A DNA stretch of 64,000 nt from NCBI GenBank assembly GCA_900708905.1, contig CAADRB010000065.1:216203-280202 (forward strand), in the 5' to 3' direction. The position numbers and the translations under genes were made by a program. Source of the DNA: Hymenolepis diminuta (lineage: Eukaryota > Platyhelminthes > Cestoda > Cyclophyllidea > Hymenolepididae). Positions within the stretch are counted from its first letter, which is position 1. Every line of letters starts with the position of its first letter. Of this stretch, positions 38,001 to 50,328 are shown one piece after another. The notes under the pieces were generated by a model. That model was not told the origin of the DNA and did no database searches. It worked only from the letters and a program-made list of their open reading frames with translations.

Positions 38001-41000
38001 TTTCACTCAGATTTCCCCTAAGAACAAGATGCTGAAAAGAAAGGATAATATCGAAGGAACTTCAACAAGAAAAAATAATTAATCTGATAATTCTTGACTC
38101 CCTGACTCTCACTTCTATCATCTACGTTACAAGCCCTCCTTAAAATAAAAACATGCTACCTCTATATATGATCTTTCACTTCTCCGGTGCTTGGATGATT
38201 TCCCAAGATGAAAAGTTCTAAAGCTGCCCTATAATGGGAAAACATATAACAGTTAGATCCTCTTAGCTATTTAAAGAAGAATATAAACGAGATTCACATT
38301 ATCTTCCACTCATTCCAACAACAGATCATTGAACTGAGCATCACAGATATGAACCCACCTAGAAACTTAGGAAATAAACCTTGAAATTTTCAGACATAAG
38401 AACCCATTAAGCCAAAGCAGATGAATTTAATGAATTAATGCTCTCTAGGCATGAGTTAACGTCCAACTTCTGATCAATCCCATTAAATTTACCAGTTATT
38501 GAGATATTTATTGTTTTCCACGTATAAATATAAGTTTCGCCTCAATCACCGACCTTGCTCATTTAAAGATCAAACAAATTATTTTTGTTTAAATGTATAA
38601 ATATAAACAATAAGCCTTCAGAGATTGTGTTCACCCCTGTTTAATATACTTTGTTATCAAATAAAAGGCCAAAACCGGCAAATTTCCCCTTTTGATCTGC
38701 CGTACCTTTTAAATTCACTTCACAGACATTAAAATAATGAAGTGTACTTTTATGCTTCAAATACTCCTAGGTTAAGCATTATCTTTTATGTAAATTCAAT
38801 TCACTCATTTAATAATCAAATTTAATATTTATTTAAGTTGATATTATTGAATATACGAATGCATAAAATCATACATTAAAAAGAAATGAAATAATTTTTA
38901 AAAGTGGACATAATAATCCAATAAAATGAATGTTGTCATAAAATTTTAAAGTAAACACCAGTAGGAGATTGTAAAACGTTTTCATGGGTACTACAGAGAT
39001 AGAAAGAAAATTAGCTGCCACTGTGTGGGAAAAAAAGAAACTCCATTATAAAAATGTTGATTTAAACAAAAAAATGCAAAATTGAAATTTCCTAAAATAA
39101 TATAAAATGTCGAATATTCAATTTTACGTCATTTCTTTAATAATCATGGAGAGTAACATGAATCCGGAATTCAAACGAAGCAAGACCCTTTGATGTTCTG
39201 GCGTTATTGATCCCTTCCATGCACCCCACATTCGGTTATTTAACCGTTTTCCGTGTTTATATGCTTTTTAATAATTAAAAATCGTTTATTTTTCATCCTA
39301 TGAGGGGTAATATAAATCAAATGGCCTGTTTTTTCAAAGGCCAATTTAATGAATATGTTCAACTCAATTTACCACTTAACTCAGACAGAGACATCCGCGA
39401 TTTGCCAAATATGACATTGTAAACATCGCTTTTCAACAGAATAAAATTTTATTTAGTTTAAATCTCCACCAACAGCCAAAAGATACAACAAAATGTATTA
39501 AATTTAGTCATTTATCTAGATCGTTGGCCATGTGCGTGTTCTATTCAAACAAAAATGTACATCGACACATTGCAGAAGGTAAAAAAGAACGCTGGATTGA
39601 ATTAAATCATTTTCAAACAAAGTAACAAGGACTTCGTAGTAAGAAAAGAAGGCTTAACAACCTACTTCAGGATTCTCCGGTTTGTCAAATTCGTATAGGG
39701 TGAAGTACCAATCGCTATACCGACGTCGATGCTTATAATGACGAAGTTGAACTTTATATCTTTCCTTGCGTTCATCGAAGTCATTTCCTTCATTTGGCAT
39801 TGATGGTATGGTTATGGATGGTCTCTGATACTGGTGTTGTTGATTTAGCTGTTTTTGCAAATTCTGATGAGGTGGGAATGAAGGTGAAATTGACGAGGGT
39901 TGGGGTATACGCGGTAAGGTATAATTAAGGTCATTAGCTTCGGTGTAACTATGGCGTCTTCTCGCTTGCTCCTCATTGTCCAATTTAATCTCATCCAGAG
40001 ACGGAAGATACATTGAATGACGGTTAAAGGCATTCTTCTAAAAGACATCGGAAGGTATCATTTGAAACTGCTTTCAGCATTATATTTTTTTGGCTTTTCG
40101 TAACGTGGTAACCGTCCTTTAAGAGAATTACAATTTCAGACAGATACAGTCATATAAAGTTCAGTCGCACACCTTCATCACTAAATATGCACTGATGATC
40201 ATCAATCTGGATACATCTGACTTGTTAAGCAAGCACGTTGACCAAGACGCCACCTTCCGAATAGAATACATCTAATCTACTGTTAAAAGCAATATAAATC
40301 TTAAATCAGAAAATGATAATATAATTGAACGGATGAAAATGATTGAAGTACCTCCGAATATCCTATTTGCAGCACCAATTTCTTGTTAGTTTTGTTAAAA
40401 TAAAAAAAACAGAATAACTTTAATAAATGACCATCAGTACAGGCTAGAGGAAGGTATTGGAGAATAATATTTCCGAATGCAAATAATATAAATAAATTCC
40501 AAATTTTCTATTAGATACATTGCCATGAATTTAAAATGTAAGATTTGAATTTACCTTCAATCGATAGCTTCAACTATAAATATTATTTTAAAAAAATATT
40601 TTTATCACCTAATTAAATTTGTGTTCAAAGTAGCTCGAACAGCGATTCTAAATAAATGACCAATCGGTCCACAATTCGAGACCACCCAAGGTGCTATGAT
40701 TGTGTTGAACAAAGGGACAGCCTAATGGGAGGACCCTGGAACCTGTAGACAGTGGGATTTTATTTCCACATTACATGTCATCGTCTTCTGAATTCTGTCC
40801 CGGCCCCATTTAACATTCTGAAATTCACACCTTTTGACCAAGTGAATATCCTTTTCCCTCTTTCTCTACTCAGACACATAGCTTGTAGACTTCCGAGATT
40901 GATGCAAAATAATAGAATGGTACAAAGTTTTCCACAATTGTGCACTTTAATGAATAAAAAAATCTAACTGGTCTCTTGAAATATCGCGACGATTCAGAAG

Positions 41001-42474
41001 AGGTTCCAATTTCGATAGGCTTCCGATCAATTAAAAGCACTTTTAAGTATCATAATCATGGATTTTCAATACCTAAAAAGGTAAATATTTTAAGCGAATA
41101 CAAAAAATAATATACTTTTATTCTGTACTATTATTGTTTAACTAGGGTGAGTGAATTTATGGAAAAGTACTTGACATTCACAAAAATGAATAAACATGCA
41201 ACTTATGCAACTTATCTGCTGTTAATTTAAATATTAGAGCCCTCAAAATAAACGTCACGATTTTTTAGAACGGTAAAACCATGAAATGTCGATCGGTTCT
41301 AGGTATCATGGTGACCCAGATTACGATAACCAGCGTAATATAACAAAAAGGTTTTTCAAAATGCTTAAAAATACCGGTATATATGATATTAATGATATGC
41401 AACCACTTATTTTCTTATCCGAGTTCATTATAATTATCACGACACTAGATGACTGAAAGTTTAAAAATTCCGCATTTTTATTTATTTAAAAATATATTTT
41501 GATTACTATTTAATAGACGCCCATGGAACCTGTAGATGCAACGAGATGACATTAGCAACCACTCATTCTAAACGTACCAATCGATCAGATCCGAACACTG
41601 AGGACATGAACCATCCGTTTAGAACCTAAAGATCAGATTGTGAAATTAGTTCACTGAAATGACGATCGGAAGCATTTCGAAATTGACTCTTTCGGCTCTC
41701 TTAATTTTAATCCCTACTACTAATCGAGTTACTCCATAAGCTTAGATTCTTCTCTATTATTAAAAGAGAAGCTGGATTAACAAGACTAATCGTTATAATT
41801 CAAAAACCGGTCTATAGGCACTGGAGATCGTAGACGAGCACTTTTTCCGTAATTTGTGTGACGAAGTATGAAATCTGAACTTATTGTTTACTGTACCTAA
41901 TATTAACGGATTTCAATTGCCTTCCACAGAGAAAAACTGGAAAATATTTTTCAGTTAGTGTGGGTTATAATATTAAATAAGTAATAATAAGTATTCCTAA
42001 AGTTACCTTTTCGGTCACTTCCGATTCCGGACCCTTCCAACTAACGTGTAGTTTCTTAGGGGACTTCTGGCGTCTTGTCAGCTTGGTCAAGGTCTTTGAT
42101 TGGACTTCATTTTTGGCCTCGGCACTACCTGCATCTTTCGGTTGTTGGTAGTTCATATGTCGCTGATGAAGTGGTGTCGAAGCTCCGAGAGAGATGTATG
42201 TCACAACAGTTCGAGCGTCTTCTTCCATCTCATTATCTTGAAGTCGTCGAAACTGGAAGGATGCGGAAGTGCCCAGCATAAGTCGACGCAGATGGGCCAG
42301 AAGACTGGAGTTTTCCAAATCACTGTTGTGGGATTTTTCAGTGTTTTGAAGAAGGAGGGGAGTTGAATCATTGAACGAGAAGTCGGAGAGAGTTGAGGCG
42401 GCTGAGAGTGTGAGGGTAGGAGATTCACTTAAAGATATTGTTTCGGGTACCTTAGTACAAAGGGCCGACAACAT
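31666..42474 (-). CDS. Unrecognised basic low-complexity protein, four exons (~576 aa)
   Basis: Exons are 42007-42474, 39666-40037, 33946-34457 and 31666-32044, giving 577 codons with stop. Junctions EK|KNAFNRHS, ENPE|ESLALD and HST-R-PTEN agree in phase (0, 0, 2) and all use GT-AG. The ATG at 42474 has an in-frame TAA 9 nt upstream, so it is the likely start. Exon 1 is Ser/Thr/Leu-rich. Exon 2 is Gln- and Pro-rich and ends with the aromatic-basic RRRYSDWYFTLYEF. Exon 3 has a basic RRHRRRKRR patch, then CLSC and CQGC pairs 32 residues apart. Exon 4 is basic (REKRKKVRRVMHKR). Nuclear location is a guess from the basic patches. I recognise no family. The exon 2 donor is GTAGGT; without it exon 2 would end in a stop after three more codons, so two genes or two isoforms are possible. 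Confidence 0.6.
32045..33945 (-). other. Intron 3 of the unrecognised gene (1,901 nt)
   Basis: Donor ACAAG|GTAAAA. No repeat copy was recognised. The plus-strand 139-codon frame at 33080-33499 lies here and is Ile/Leu/Asn-rich with no known domain. Confidence 0.6.
33946..34457 (-). CDS. Exon 3 of the unrecognised gene, with CxxC pairs
   Basis: Acceptor TTATTTTATTTTAG|GAG, donor ACAAG|GTAAAA, 512 nt. It reads ESLALDSHLFDTILSRLHGI, a basic patch NARRHRRRKRRC, then CCLSC and CQGCGRNMTGG with one more cysteine (QLFCPE) between. There is no stop in frame until after the donor. Confidence 0.65.
35548..35820 (+). repeat. R1 dispersed repeat, copy 3
   Basis: Best-preserved copy: AAGAACCGGTCAATAAGCAC, then GAAATTTGAATTTTGGAACG, then a CCCCCCTCCCCCTCCTCATC tract and TTAATCGATTTAACTTGC. 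The antisense frames at 35567-35804 are translations of it. Confidence 0.85.
36850..37092 (+). mobile_element. LTR-like stretch (weak)
   Basis: A TGTATAGGGG start, CCAATT boxes, TTTTTATAAGTACCTGCTCC resembling a core promoter, and an end at CCCATTACA give an LTR-like layout. No primer-binding site, polypurine tract or second copy was seen. Confidence 0.15.
37245..37285 (+). repeat. tRNA-like B-box fragment
   Basis: GTTGGCTCGAATCCAG is one mismatch from the pol III B-box consensus, but the upstream A box is not clear. Confidence 0.2.
37938..38225 (+). repeat. R5 repeat, copy 2
   Basis: Second copy of the family at 19998-20275, same orientation; lies in an intron of the four-exon gene and reads antisense to it. 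Confidence 0.7.
39155..39290 (+). repeat. R1 dispersed repeat, copy 4 (partial)
   Basis: Carries the middle-to-end part of R1: GAATCCGGAATTCAAACGAA, then GATGTTCTGGCGTTATTGATCCC. Confidence 0.55.
39654..40037 (-). CDS. Exon 2 of the unrecognised gene, with alternative stop
   Basis: Acceptor GATGTCTTTTAG|AAG. It encodes KNAFNRHSMYLPSLDEIKLD, a Gln-rich HQNLQKQLNQQHQYQRP, and YKHRRRYSDWYFTLYEFDKP. The donor GAA|GTAGGT lies at 39665; if unused, the frame runs Val-Gly-Cys and stops at 39654, giving a 279-aa short form. Confidence 0.65.
   Translation of the reverse strand, partial: KNAFNRHSMYLPSLDEIKLDNEEQARRRHSYTEANDLNYTLPRIPQPSSISPSFPPHQNLQKQLNQQHQYQRPSITIPSMPNEGNDFDERKERYKVQLRHYKHRRRYSDWYFTLYEFDKPENPEVGC
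40038..42006 (-). other. Intron 1 of the unrecognised gene (1,969 nt)
   Basis: Donor AAG|GTAACT. Contains a partial R1 copy at 41795-41915. No other exon seen. Confidence 0.55.
41795..41915 (+). repeat. R1 dispersed repeat, copy 5 (partial)
   Basis: Head part only: AATTCAAAAACCGGTCTATA, then CACTGGAGATCGTAGACGAG. Confidence 0.6.
42007..42474 (-). CDS. First coding exon of the unrecognised gene
   Basis: ATG at 42474, 12 nt after an acceptor (TTGTAATTTTAG, at 42487-42488), with an in-frame TAA between, so the start is well bounded. It encodes MLSALCTKVPETISLSESPT, FQFRRLQDNEMEEDARTVV, and KLTRRQKSPKKLHVSWKGPE before the phase-0 donor. Plus-strand frames at 42075-42366 are its shadows. Confidence 0.62.
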
Positions 42475-45054
42475 TGGGAGGATTTACTAAAATTACAAAG
42501 AACAAATGGGTTGAGTGTAATAATGAACAAAAGATTGGGGGAGGGAAATAAAGAACATTGAGTATTGGAGATCTGAGATAAATGTGTGCGGAAATTAGGT
42601 GATGAGATACAGACAGAAGAATTGATTCATACCTGAAAATTTGTGGCCCAGTATGAAAAATATGAAAGTGTACAAGACGAACTGCTATACAAAATGGACT
42701 TGTCTTTCTCACGACCTTGAAACCCGTAAAAAGCCATTATTTATGGAACTTTTAAGAACAAAGAAAGCATATGAGTCAGCATGTGGGTTTTCAATTGTTT
42801 CAATAAATTTATTACATTCAGATTGGTGTGAAAAATTTTTAATGTGTTCAGTGATTCCGAAACTACAAAATAAATAGTCTCAATTGTTAATTTCCCTCTC
42901 AGATGCTAACTTATGTGAATTTGATTCTACAAATACGCAACAGGTCAAGAAAATCATTCGCAGAAAGTGCTCAGTCATGTTCGTAACGAAATATTCTACG
43001 GAGTTCTGAATAAACCTAGACATTACGGCCAATCTGGTTAGCAGAAAGTAATGAATCAAGAATTGCAATATCTCTTTTATCACTAGGGCTCCAATCAAAC
43101 TAAAATTGCCACAAATCAAAGATGAAAGAACGCAGAAATTAAAACGTTTATATGACTTGAAGCCCTAACCCTATAGTTTTCACACAAAGATAGAAAAGAA
43201 GTGAAATGAAGTGTACTGGATGGGGATTTATTCACAAAAGAATACAAGTTATTAAATTGCGATCTAGAATCAAGTGTTTACTGAATAAAAAAGTTAGATT
43301 GATTTGAAGAATTACTCTCCGTGTGTTTCTAAAAACTATTTTTCGAACCATTTTATTGTACAATTATTTCCATATTCGGGTGTTTGTTTAAACTGAATGC
43401 ATTTTATCTCCCCCATTCAAAAAAAATTACTTTTTCCCAACTCTTCCTCATGGTGACTCAGCCATTTTCCCGCTTTATCCCCAAGACGCTAATGTTAAGA
43501 CACGTGACGTAAACGCATACTTCTCACTTTCTGTCCTCGCTCTCCGTTCTCGTCCTTCTCTCTCCTGATTTCCATGTTTTCTATCTCAAAAAGTTTATTG
43601 ACTTCCGTTAAATCAAGCAGAGCTGGAAACAAATATTCGACAAGAAACTCTTTCAGGGAAAAATATATCGCAATGAATAAAGATACGTAAGTGTCAATCG
43701 TAATCTCAGCGGCAGACTCTCTAAGAGACAAGATAATACTGGCATGCTCAGACAGTTGTTGTTGGTGTCTATTAAAGCTGCATAATTAACCTCTTCTAAT
43801 CAAATAAACGTAATCAGTCTCTCTCCTGACTTACAACTTGAGTAAATTGAGACTGGTAGTAAGAAGCCGAGGGTAAGTTTTAGCCATTATCGTCTTTTAG
43901 TTTGTGGGTTAATACTGCGGATATTTCAATCAACAGTAGAAAACACAAATTTTGAAGCCGGTACGAGTTTTGTAGGGGATACGAAGGAGAAACAAATAAG
44001 ACATGAAAGAAATGAAATGATGCAAATTTGTCGAAAACAAAGTGACATAGGAATTAACCCAACAGAAAAATATCCTCTGAATATCATGAACGTATTCTTA
44101 TCCATGAATGTGAAAATCAAATCATTAGTACATTACACAGTGGACTGTACTTCTAAAGAACATGTGGGCAAATCAATGTTTCCGTAAATCAAACAAAGAT
44201 AAACAGATATGCATGACCAAATTTAGAAAACAAACAAATTTTTATCCTGCACTCAAATTTTAAAATAAAAAGAATTACTTAGAATTAAGCAAGGTTCCAA
44301 ATTAATATTTAAGCAAATAAAATTTACAAGGAACTTGAAATTTCACGAAGCTGAATCACTCGCAGTATTCCATGTTCATAGCGATGCGAAATTGGCGAAG
44401 AGAAAAGTGCCTAACCGCACTGAACTGTTAGCAGTTGACTGAGATTTTCTCAAAAAGTCAATTTGACCGCGCTCTGCTACTGCCCTGCTTAACCAATGTA
44501 ATAGAAGCGGCCAAGAAGTGGAACACAGAGGCTAGAAAGGGAGAACGATTCGTGTTTAAATGTGTGGCGCTGTATTTTAATCAAGCGGCAAATTTCTCTT
44601 CATTATTTTCCATTCCGAGAAGGAAAGCGCAGAGGACTGGTAACACACAATTAAATGTAGAACTAGATTTTGCATCTGAAATTGTTGTGATTGATTGCAC
44701 AAACTGGAAAAAAGAACTTGGATTCCAATAAACGTACTAAGTAATTATTTTCCGCGCAAAACAAGCGAATGATAAAAAGGATGACATCAAAGAATTAATT
44801 GTTTTAAAAGCCCTCTTGTGCCTCTGAATATAAAATACGCCTTAAATAAGCAAAACAGGCAAATTTTGCTTGTATTAATTATAATCACTGATTATACATT
44901 AGTCAGGAGGGCTACTTAAAACTTCGAGAAAGTCTTTCCTATGACCATTCTAGACTTCAACATAGTCAAAAATGTCAGATAATGGAAGAGGGTTTTATAA
45001 TTACCCAAGGTAAAATGGAAGAATAGCAATATTTTGTTGTGAAAAGCAAATGAA

Positions 45055-45240
45055 ATCGGTTAACAGAAGGTTCGATAATGGATATGGGAGGGGGATCAAA
45101 AGGATGTTGAAAGCGCCGAAAAAGTATCAAAGAATCTTAATTTATTTAAATGTTTAGATTTGAGTTTTAAAATACTTAACTGATAGATTATTCAAGTTCC
45201 AAAATTTGGGGATATTCACTTCCATTTGACAAAAATTGCG
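45055..45240 (-). repeat. R1 dispersed repeat, copy 6 (reverse)
   Basis: Reverse copy: GGAGGGGGATCAAAAGGATG, complement of the C-rich tract end, then GTTCCAAAATTTGGGG, complement of the GAATTTTGGAAC block. Confidence 0.65.
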
Positions 45241-48200
45241 TTTTATCAATACTTACAACTACTGTTTTCATTCATTTTTTATTAAAAAGTACTATTACCG
45301 AAATATGTCATTTCTTTTTCTCTATCTAGTAATAAAACACTACTGAAAATCAAACAATGTGATTTTGTTGAAGTACAATGGCTATAAGTCAAAAATCAAC
45401 TTCTTGCACTCAAGTGTATTATAAAAATGGTCAGCAGAATAAAACTTGATCGGCAAATATCCAGTGAAGATATCACTAGCTAAATATGGCAGATTTTTAA
45501 ATTTATAAATTTATTAAACTAAATTGTTAATAGGATTTGTTAAGTTTCGCACGTCAAAATGCCACCAAAGCGAGAGAACCAATCATCAAGAAGTTGGGAG
45601 GGCGAAAGACTTAGTCATCGCACGGAGGCACCAATTGTTCTCACGTTCTAAAATCCAGTTTAAAATAGCAAGATGTGGACGCACAATTTTTTATGAGACT
45701 GTGTGTCTAGATTCTTTAATATGTGAATGTGTGAGGTGGCTGGAGAGAGTAATTCGAAAGAACTATGGCCAATAGTTGAGTTATAAATCTCAGCCTATGC
45801 CAGATAAGCGGTCTGCAGTAATAAAGACAGAATTGACATGTCCGCCCAATCATAAAAAGGCGCATTTTCATTTAGAGAACTCTTTCACAAAGGGGATTAA
45901 ATATGAACTATACTTGCAAAAATAAATTAGACTTAAAAATTTTTAAGGATCGATATCATCTTGTCCTTTTTTTCCTTATTCTATGCATTTAACAATTCCA
46001 CCTTCTTTCAACTGGGGAACCAATTATAGTGGTTAATGTGATAATGATATGCATAGGAATAATTTGCAAATTTTTCAATACTTCTCCAGGATAGAGATTT
46101 GACATTGTGATGAATTCTACGATCCGCTATCCAACAGCCGATTTGTAATCCCTAAATGAGTTATGATAGGTACGCTAAAAGTATTTGGCCTTAATATTAA
46201 TATAGTTTACATTATACTATCCGGATGCATGACTATAAAAGAAGGGAACTGGTATTACATGCGTATCTACCCTCCTATCGATGACAGATTCTTCAAAGGC
46301 GATTCCCTACGTCCATGGATCAAAATGGCATTCTACGAGACAGCTACTAATTCATCACGGATGAAATTAACATTTGAATTAATCCATTCACTTCTCTCCA
46401 CTTCAAAAACACAATTTCCACCTTAACATTAAAGATCAACACGAAATGCACCATTCGGACACGATCGACGTAATCTTTACATGGATACGGTACAAGTTCT
46501 CTCTCACCTTCTGCTACTAGTTATTAGAAAAATTTCTCAAACCAGTGGATTTCAGTTAAGTCGATGGAATAATAGAACTCTTAAATATGCACTTTATCAT
46601 TTGAATAGGAGATCGCTAGTTTACTCCTAAATACAACACAATGTAATGCTTTCAAAATCACGTTAAAGACATGGGTGAAAGAACCACACGTCACACAGAC
46701 CTAGTGAATTCTTTTCTATTGCTTAGGATGTTCGTCGTTAAGTTATCGATGTACAAAGAAAGATCTCAGGTTCATAGATCGAAATCGGACTTTTTTGTTG
46801 AAAATTGGCACCCTAACTTTGGCATTAATTTAATTTAATATAAAATCCGGCTAAAAATTTTCAAAATTTTCCGTTATTAACAAATATTTTGCATCCAAAT
46901 AATATTTATTTAAAAAAATAGTTAGAGATTGGAGATTTTCTCTTTTGATTTCTGATAAGAGATATTTCCTTAAGAACAGATCAATTTGCCTTGTTTCACC
47001 TTAACCCAACCGAAAGCTCGAATGCCACTAGACGGGAAAATAAAGGCGAAAATTAATTTTGAGAAAACGACATTTCCCGTTTTCCTCCTTTCAGGTACAA
47101 TTTTAAGAGTGTGAACTTTTAAATATTCATGAGAAGAAATTAGGCCAGAATTTACAGATGAATAAGCACAAACTGTTAATTAAGGTACCAAAAAGGAAAA
47201 AAAAAACTAAATTATTAGAGAAAATATGTAAATATTTAAAAAGGAATTTTTTAATTCTACTTATTATTGATTAAAATTGTTGTTGGTAAGTGTGAAAAAT
47301 GAGGAAATATTTTAAAAATCAAAATAAAAATCGATATCGATTTAACGTTGCTAAGACTTGATTGAATGTGTCTGTTAAATCGATGATTCCTGATAAAATT
47401 AATCATTAATTATACTATATTTTTGCTTGGAATTAAGATACAAAGGAAGGATTATAAGGAATTCCTATGATTCTAATGAAATGAAATGAACAAAAATGGC
47501 CAGTATGGATCTCCTTCTAATGCGTGGGAGATTAAGTTGTTGCCTAAATGTCAACATCGAAAGTTGCGAGGAAGTTGGTAGCAACTGTATAATAAATTTT
47601 GTAGCACCTTTTCATTTTATGGCTAATCGCTAGTTAAAGGTCATGAAACGAGGTGGAAGTGAGAATGGGAGATGTGTCGGCAAAGTTTCGTGAGAAAGAT
47701 TGAGAGAACGCTAAGACTAACGATGAAATATACGCACACCTGCATTAACCCATGAAAAGCAAGATGAGAATAACAGCTGCGTTGGGGTGGTATTCCAAGT
47801 GCTGTTTTGATACATCTGCACTGGAAAACGTTTAAGCACATAAATGGGCCATTTATTCAGAATTTAACCATAAATATGTGTCCAAAATGAGTTTAAAATA
47901 GCATTTATCCACTGAGGAGTATTTACTCAGGTCCATTCAAAAAGATTCTACTGATTGAAATAGTAAGTAAAAACAGACGAAATTGCTCAAATGTTTGTTT
48001 CAAATTGGGGAGATATTCATCGATACAAATTTATTTGATTGGATGAAATTAATGAGAACTCTAACCCAAAAGGAGGCATTAGATCTACCTGATAGATGAT
48101 GTGGTATTCTTGATATAGGCAAAGAACCTCAGTTAAGTTGGGCTAAGTTGATTTTCAATAAATAAACGTCCGGATCAAGGTTGCCAACTAAAGGCTCTCT

Positions 48201-49823
48201 AATTTGAACTTGTTCAATTTTCGATATCGGTCTCCCTCTAATACCATAAGAATTATAATTGGTTTGTGAAATTTGAGCTTACGAAACCACAAATTAATCC
48301 TTATTGATAAATGACATCAAGTGGTATTTTCATTCAATCACCCTCAAAACTAAACTCCAACGGGACGAAGGGCTTTCAAATACCTTTAGCCAAGGAAATG
48401 CTTCAGGAAAGGAAGACATTAGATAAGGCAAAATCTGTAGGGAAAGTCCCCTGTTTCAAGAAAAAATCCCAAATTTCACTTTACGATTTTGATTTTGATT
48501 AATACAGCATCCAAATCAAATCTGTGACATGAGCCACAGTTCAAACGGACTAAATTCAATATCAGAGAAAGGCAGTCAGATCAATTAACTCAATTTAAAT
48601 GCGTGGAAGTATAGTACCTAAGAGGACTTTAGAATACTATATTCTACAAGAATTTAACTAACACCCATGTCCAAGCCGTTTTAAGCTCAGTTCATACCGG
48701 AACCTCGTCCAATTAAGCAAGTCCATGGCGTAGCCCATTAGTACACAAAATTATCCTTTTCCTTTCATTTAACCAATAAAATTTGCTCCTAATATCTATT
48801 CTTCCAACGTAAATATCAACATTCAATTAAATTCGCCAGGAGGTACTTTTATTCTTGAATATCATGCCCTCTAGATAGAAGGAAAGTGTTGTTTTCTTAA
48901 CAAACTTACCGACTACCTCAGAATATAATCTTTTGGAAAGGTTAATACGAAGGAAAATTTAGAAAATAAGTCAGCATATTAAGGAAGAATACATTAATAA
49001 AAGTCAGTATAGCGCAGGTTAAGCTTTATTTCCAAAAAATTCAATGCAGTTTAAGATGTAAGGGGAAGTCAGAGTTAATCCTCCCTAAACTATTTAAATT
49101 AATGAATGCAAAATTAAAGTGAAATCTGCATAACACTTCCGTTTTAATTTGGAATTTCAATTTTAGACGTTTTGCTTAACTTCATGAAGTTAAACGTATT
49201 CACGAAACGGAAGAGTTAAAAACATTACAAAATCATATTAGAAGAAGGTGACTTTTAACTCTCCCCCCCCCTCCCCCTCACGGTACAAATAATTTATATT
49301 CTAAAACCATATTGTTGTGCCGGGAAAGTTGTCGGAGGAGTCTGACTAATAATTAATATTAATAAACAAATCTATAAGCTTTCGAGTTCGTGAACATGAA
49401 TTCACTCGGGAAATAGAAGACAGGTCCAGCAGTTGGACACTGAAACATTAGAATGTGAAACGATGGACCATATCCGAGAACTAATATGGATACAATCTGG
49501 TTCCCAAGGTCATATTTTGTAAGACCCTTTCCAGGCTTTGAATTTAATTTCTGTCTGTACTTGATCCCATTACTTATTTCTCTTTTTCGGGTTCTTTTCC
49601 AAAATAAAATGAGTAGTAGTAGTAATTATATTAGTAAAACAGTAAGACAGGTGTCGAAAAGGGAATGGCTAAATATTTTACGTCAACCCTAAATCCAATG
49701 GAGAACCATCTCGAAATTGTATTGTTCATGTGTTCTAATATTCCATTGTTATAATAAAAAGTGATTGACTTTTTTCAGTTTCTGTCATTGGTAATAAATA
49801 CGTCATGATATCCCAACCTGTGC

Positions 49824-49890
49824 CGGTGACCTAGTGATCAACATTTACCGCTGTCAAATCAGAGTTCATTTGTGTTTGATGCTAATCGCC
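49824..49890 (+). repeat. tRNA-like SINE head (candidate)
   Basis: GGTGACCTAGTGATCAAC resembles an A box, and TGTGTTTGATGCT about 30 nt further a B box. The central CTGTCAAATCAGAG is like AAAGTCAGAGATCA in the head at 15.7 kb, suggesting one SINE family. Confidence 0.4.
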
Positions 49891-50328
49891 ACTCATCTAC
49901 GGAATGGAAAAGACTAATTGTACTGCTGAAACTGACCAAGAAACATGCGGCAGATTGCAAATTTTTCGTTAAACGGACTCCAGAATGCAATTTCTTAAAT
50001 CTAAAATGAATGTTGATAAATTCTACCCTTCTTAATACGAATCTATGAGGAATAACATTCCTACAACCGAATTTGCGCAATTGGTTTCAGATCTGTGTCA
50101 TTCACCTAAACGTAAATAAAACTTGTAAACTTCACCATAAAAGACGGTGTCTTACAGTCTGTGAATAGGTAACTTTCAAATACAAATCATTTTAAATCAA
50201 TAAGTAGTTATAAATATAGAAAGAAATATAACAAAATTTAGATTTTATAAATAAGATAAGTTAATACATTTCACTTTTAAAACAGGTATTTAAAATGTCT
50301 CTCATCTCAACAGGCACCAAACAGAACT

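Larger units (their letters stand above)
34458..39665 (-). other. Intron 2 of the unrecognised gene (5,208 nt) with repeats
   Basis: Contains R1 copies at 35548-35820 and 39155-39290, R5 copy 2 at 37938-38225, a SINE-like head near 37.26 kb and an LTR-like stretch at 36.85-37.09 kb. No other exon was recognised. Confidence 0.5.
42489..50328. other. Intergenic DNA, no firm gene
   Basis: Frames at 43495-43731 (minus), 44435-44731 (plus, TTG start), 46163-46426 (plus) and 48311-48502 (plus) were read and not recognised. One reverse R1 copy (45055-45240) and a tRNA-like head (49824-49890) lie here. A poly-C/CT tract is at 49262-49280. Confidence 0.45.

Noticed and set aside
41308..41317. TGGTGACCC, a second possible retroelement primer site
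   Set aside because: No LTR-like features precede it; a 9-base match can occur by chance.
42075..42428. Frames of 68-88 codons on both strands
   Set aside because: Shadows of exon 1 of the unrecognised gene, whose frame has the matching splice phases.
43495..43731. 78-codon minus frame with an acceptor-like start
   Set aside because: Considered as an upstream exon of the unrecognised gene, but that gene's first exon has an in-frame stop before its ATG; no other partner found.
44435..44731. 98-codon plus-strand frame
   Set aside because: Begins at TTG, no ATG, no splice context or recognisable motif; left as chance.
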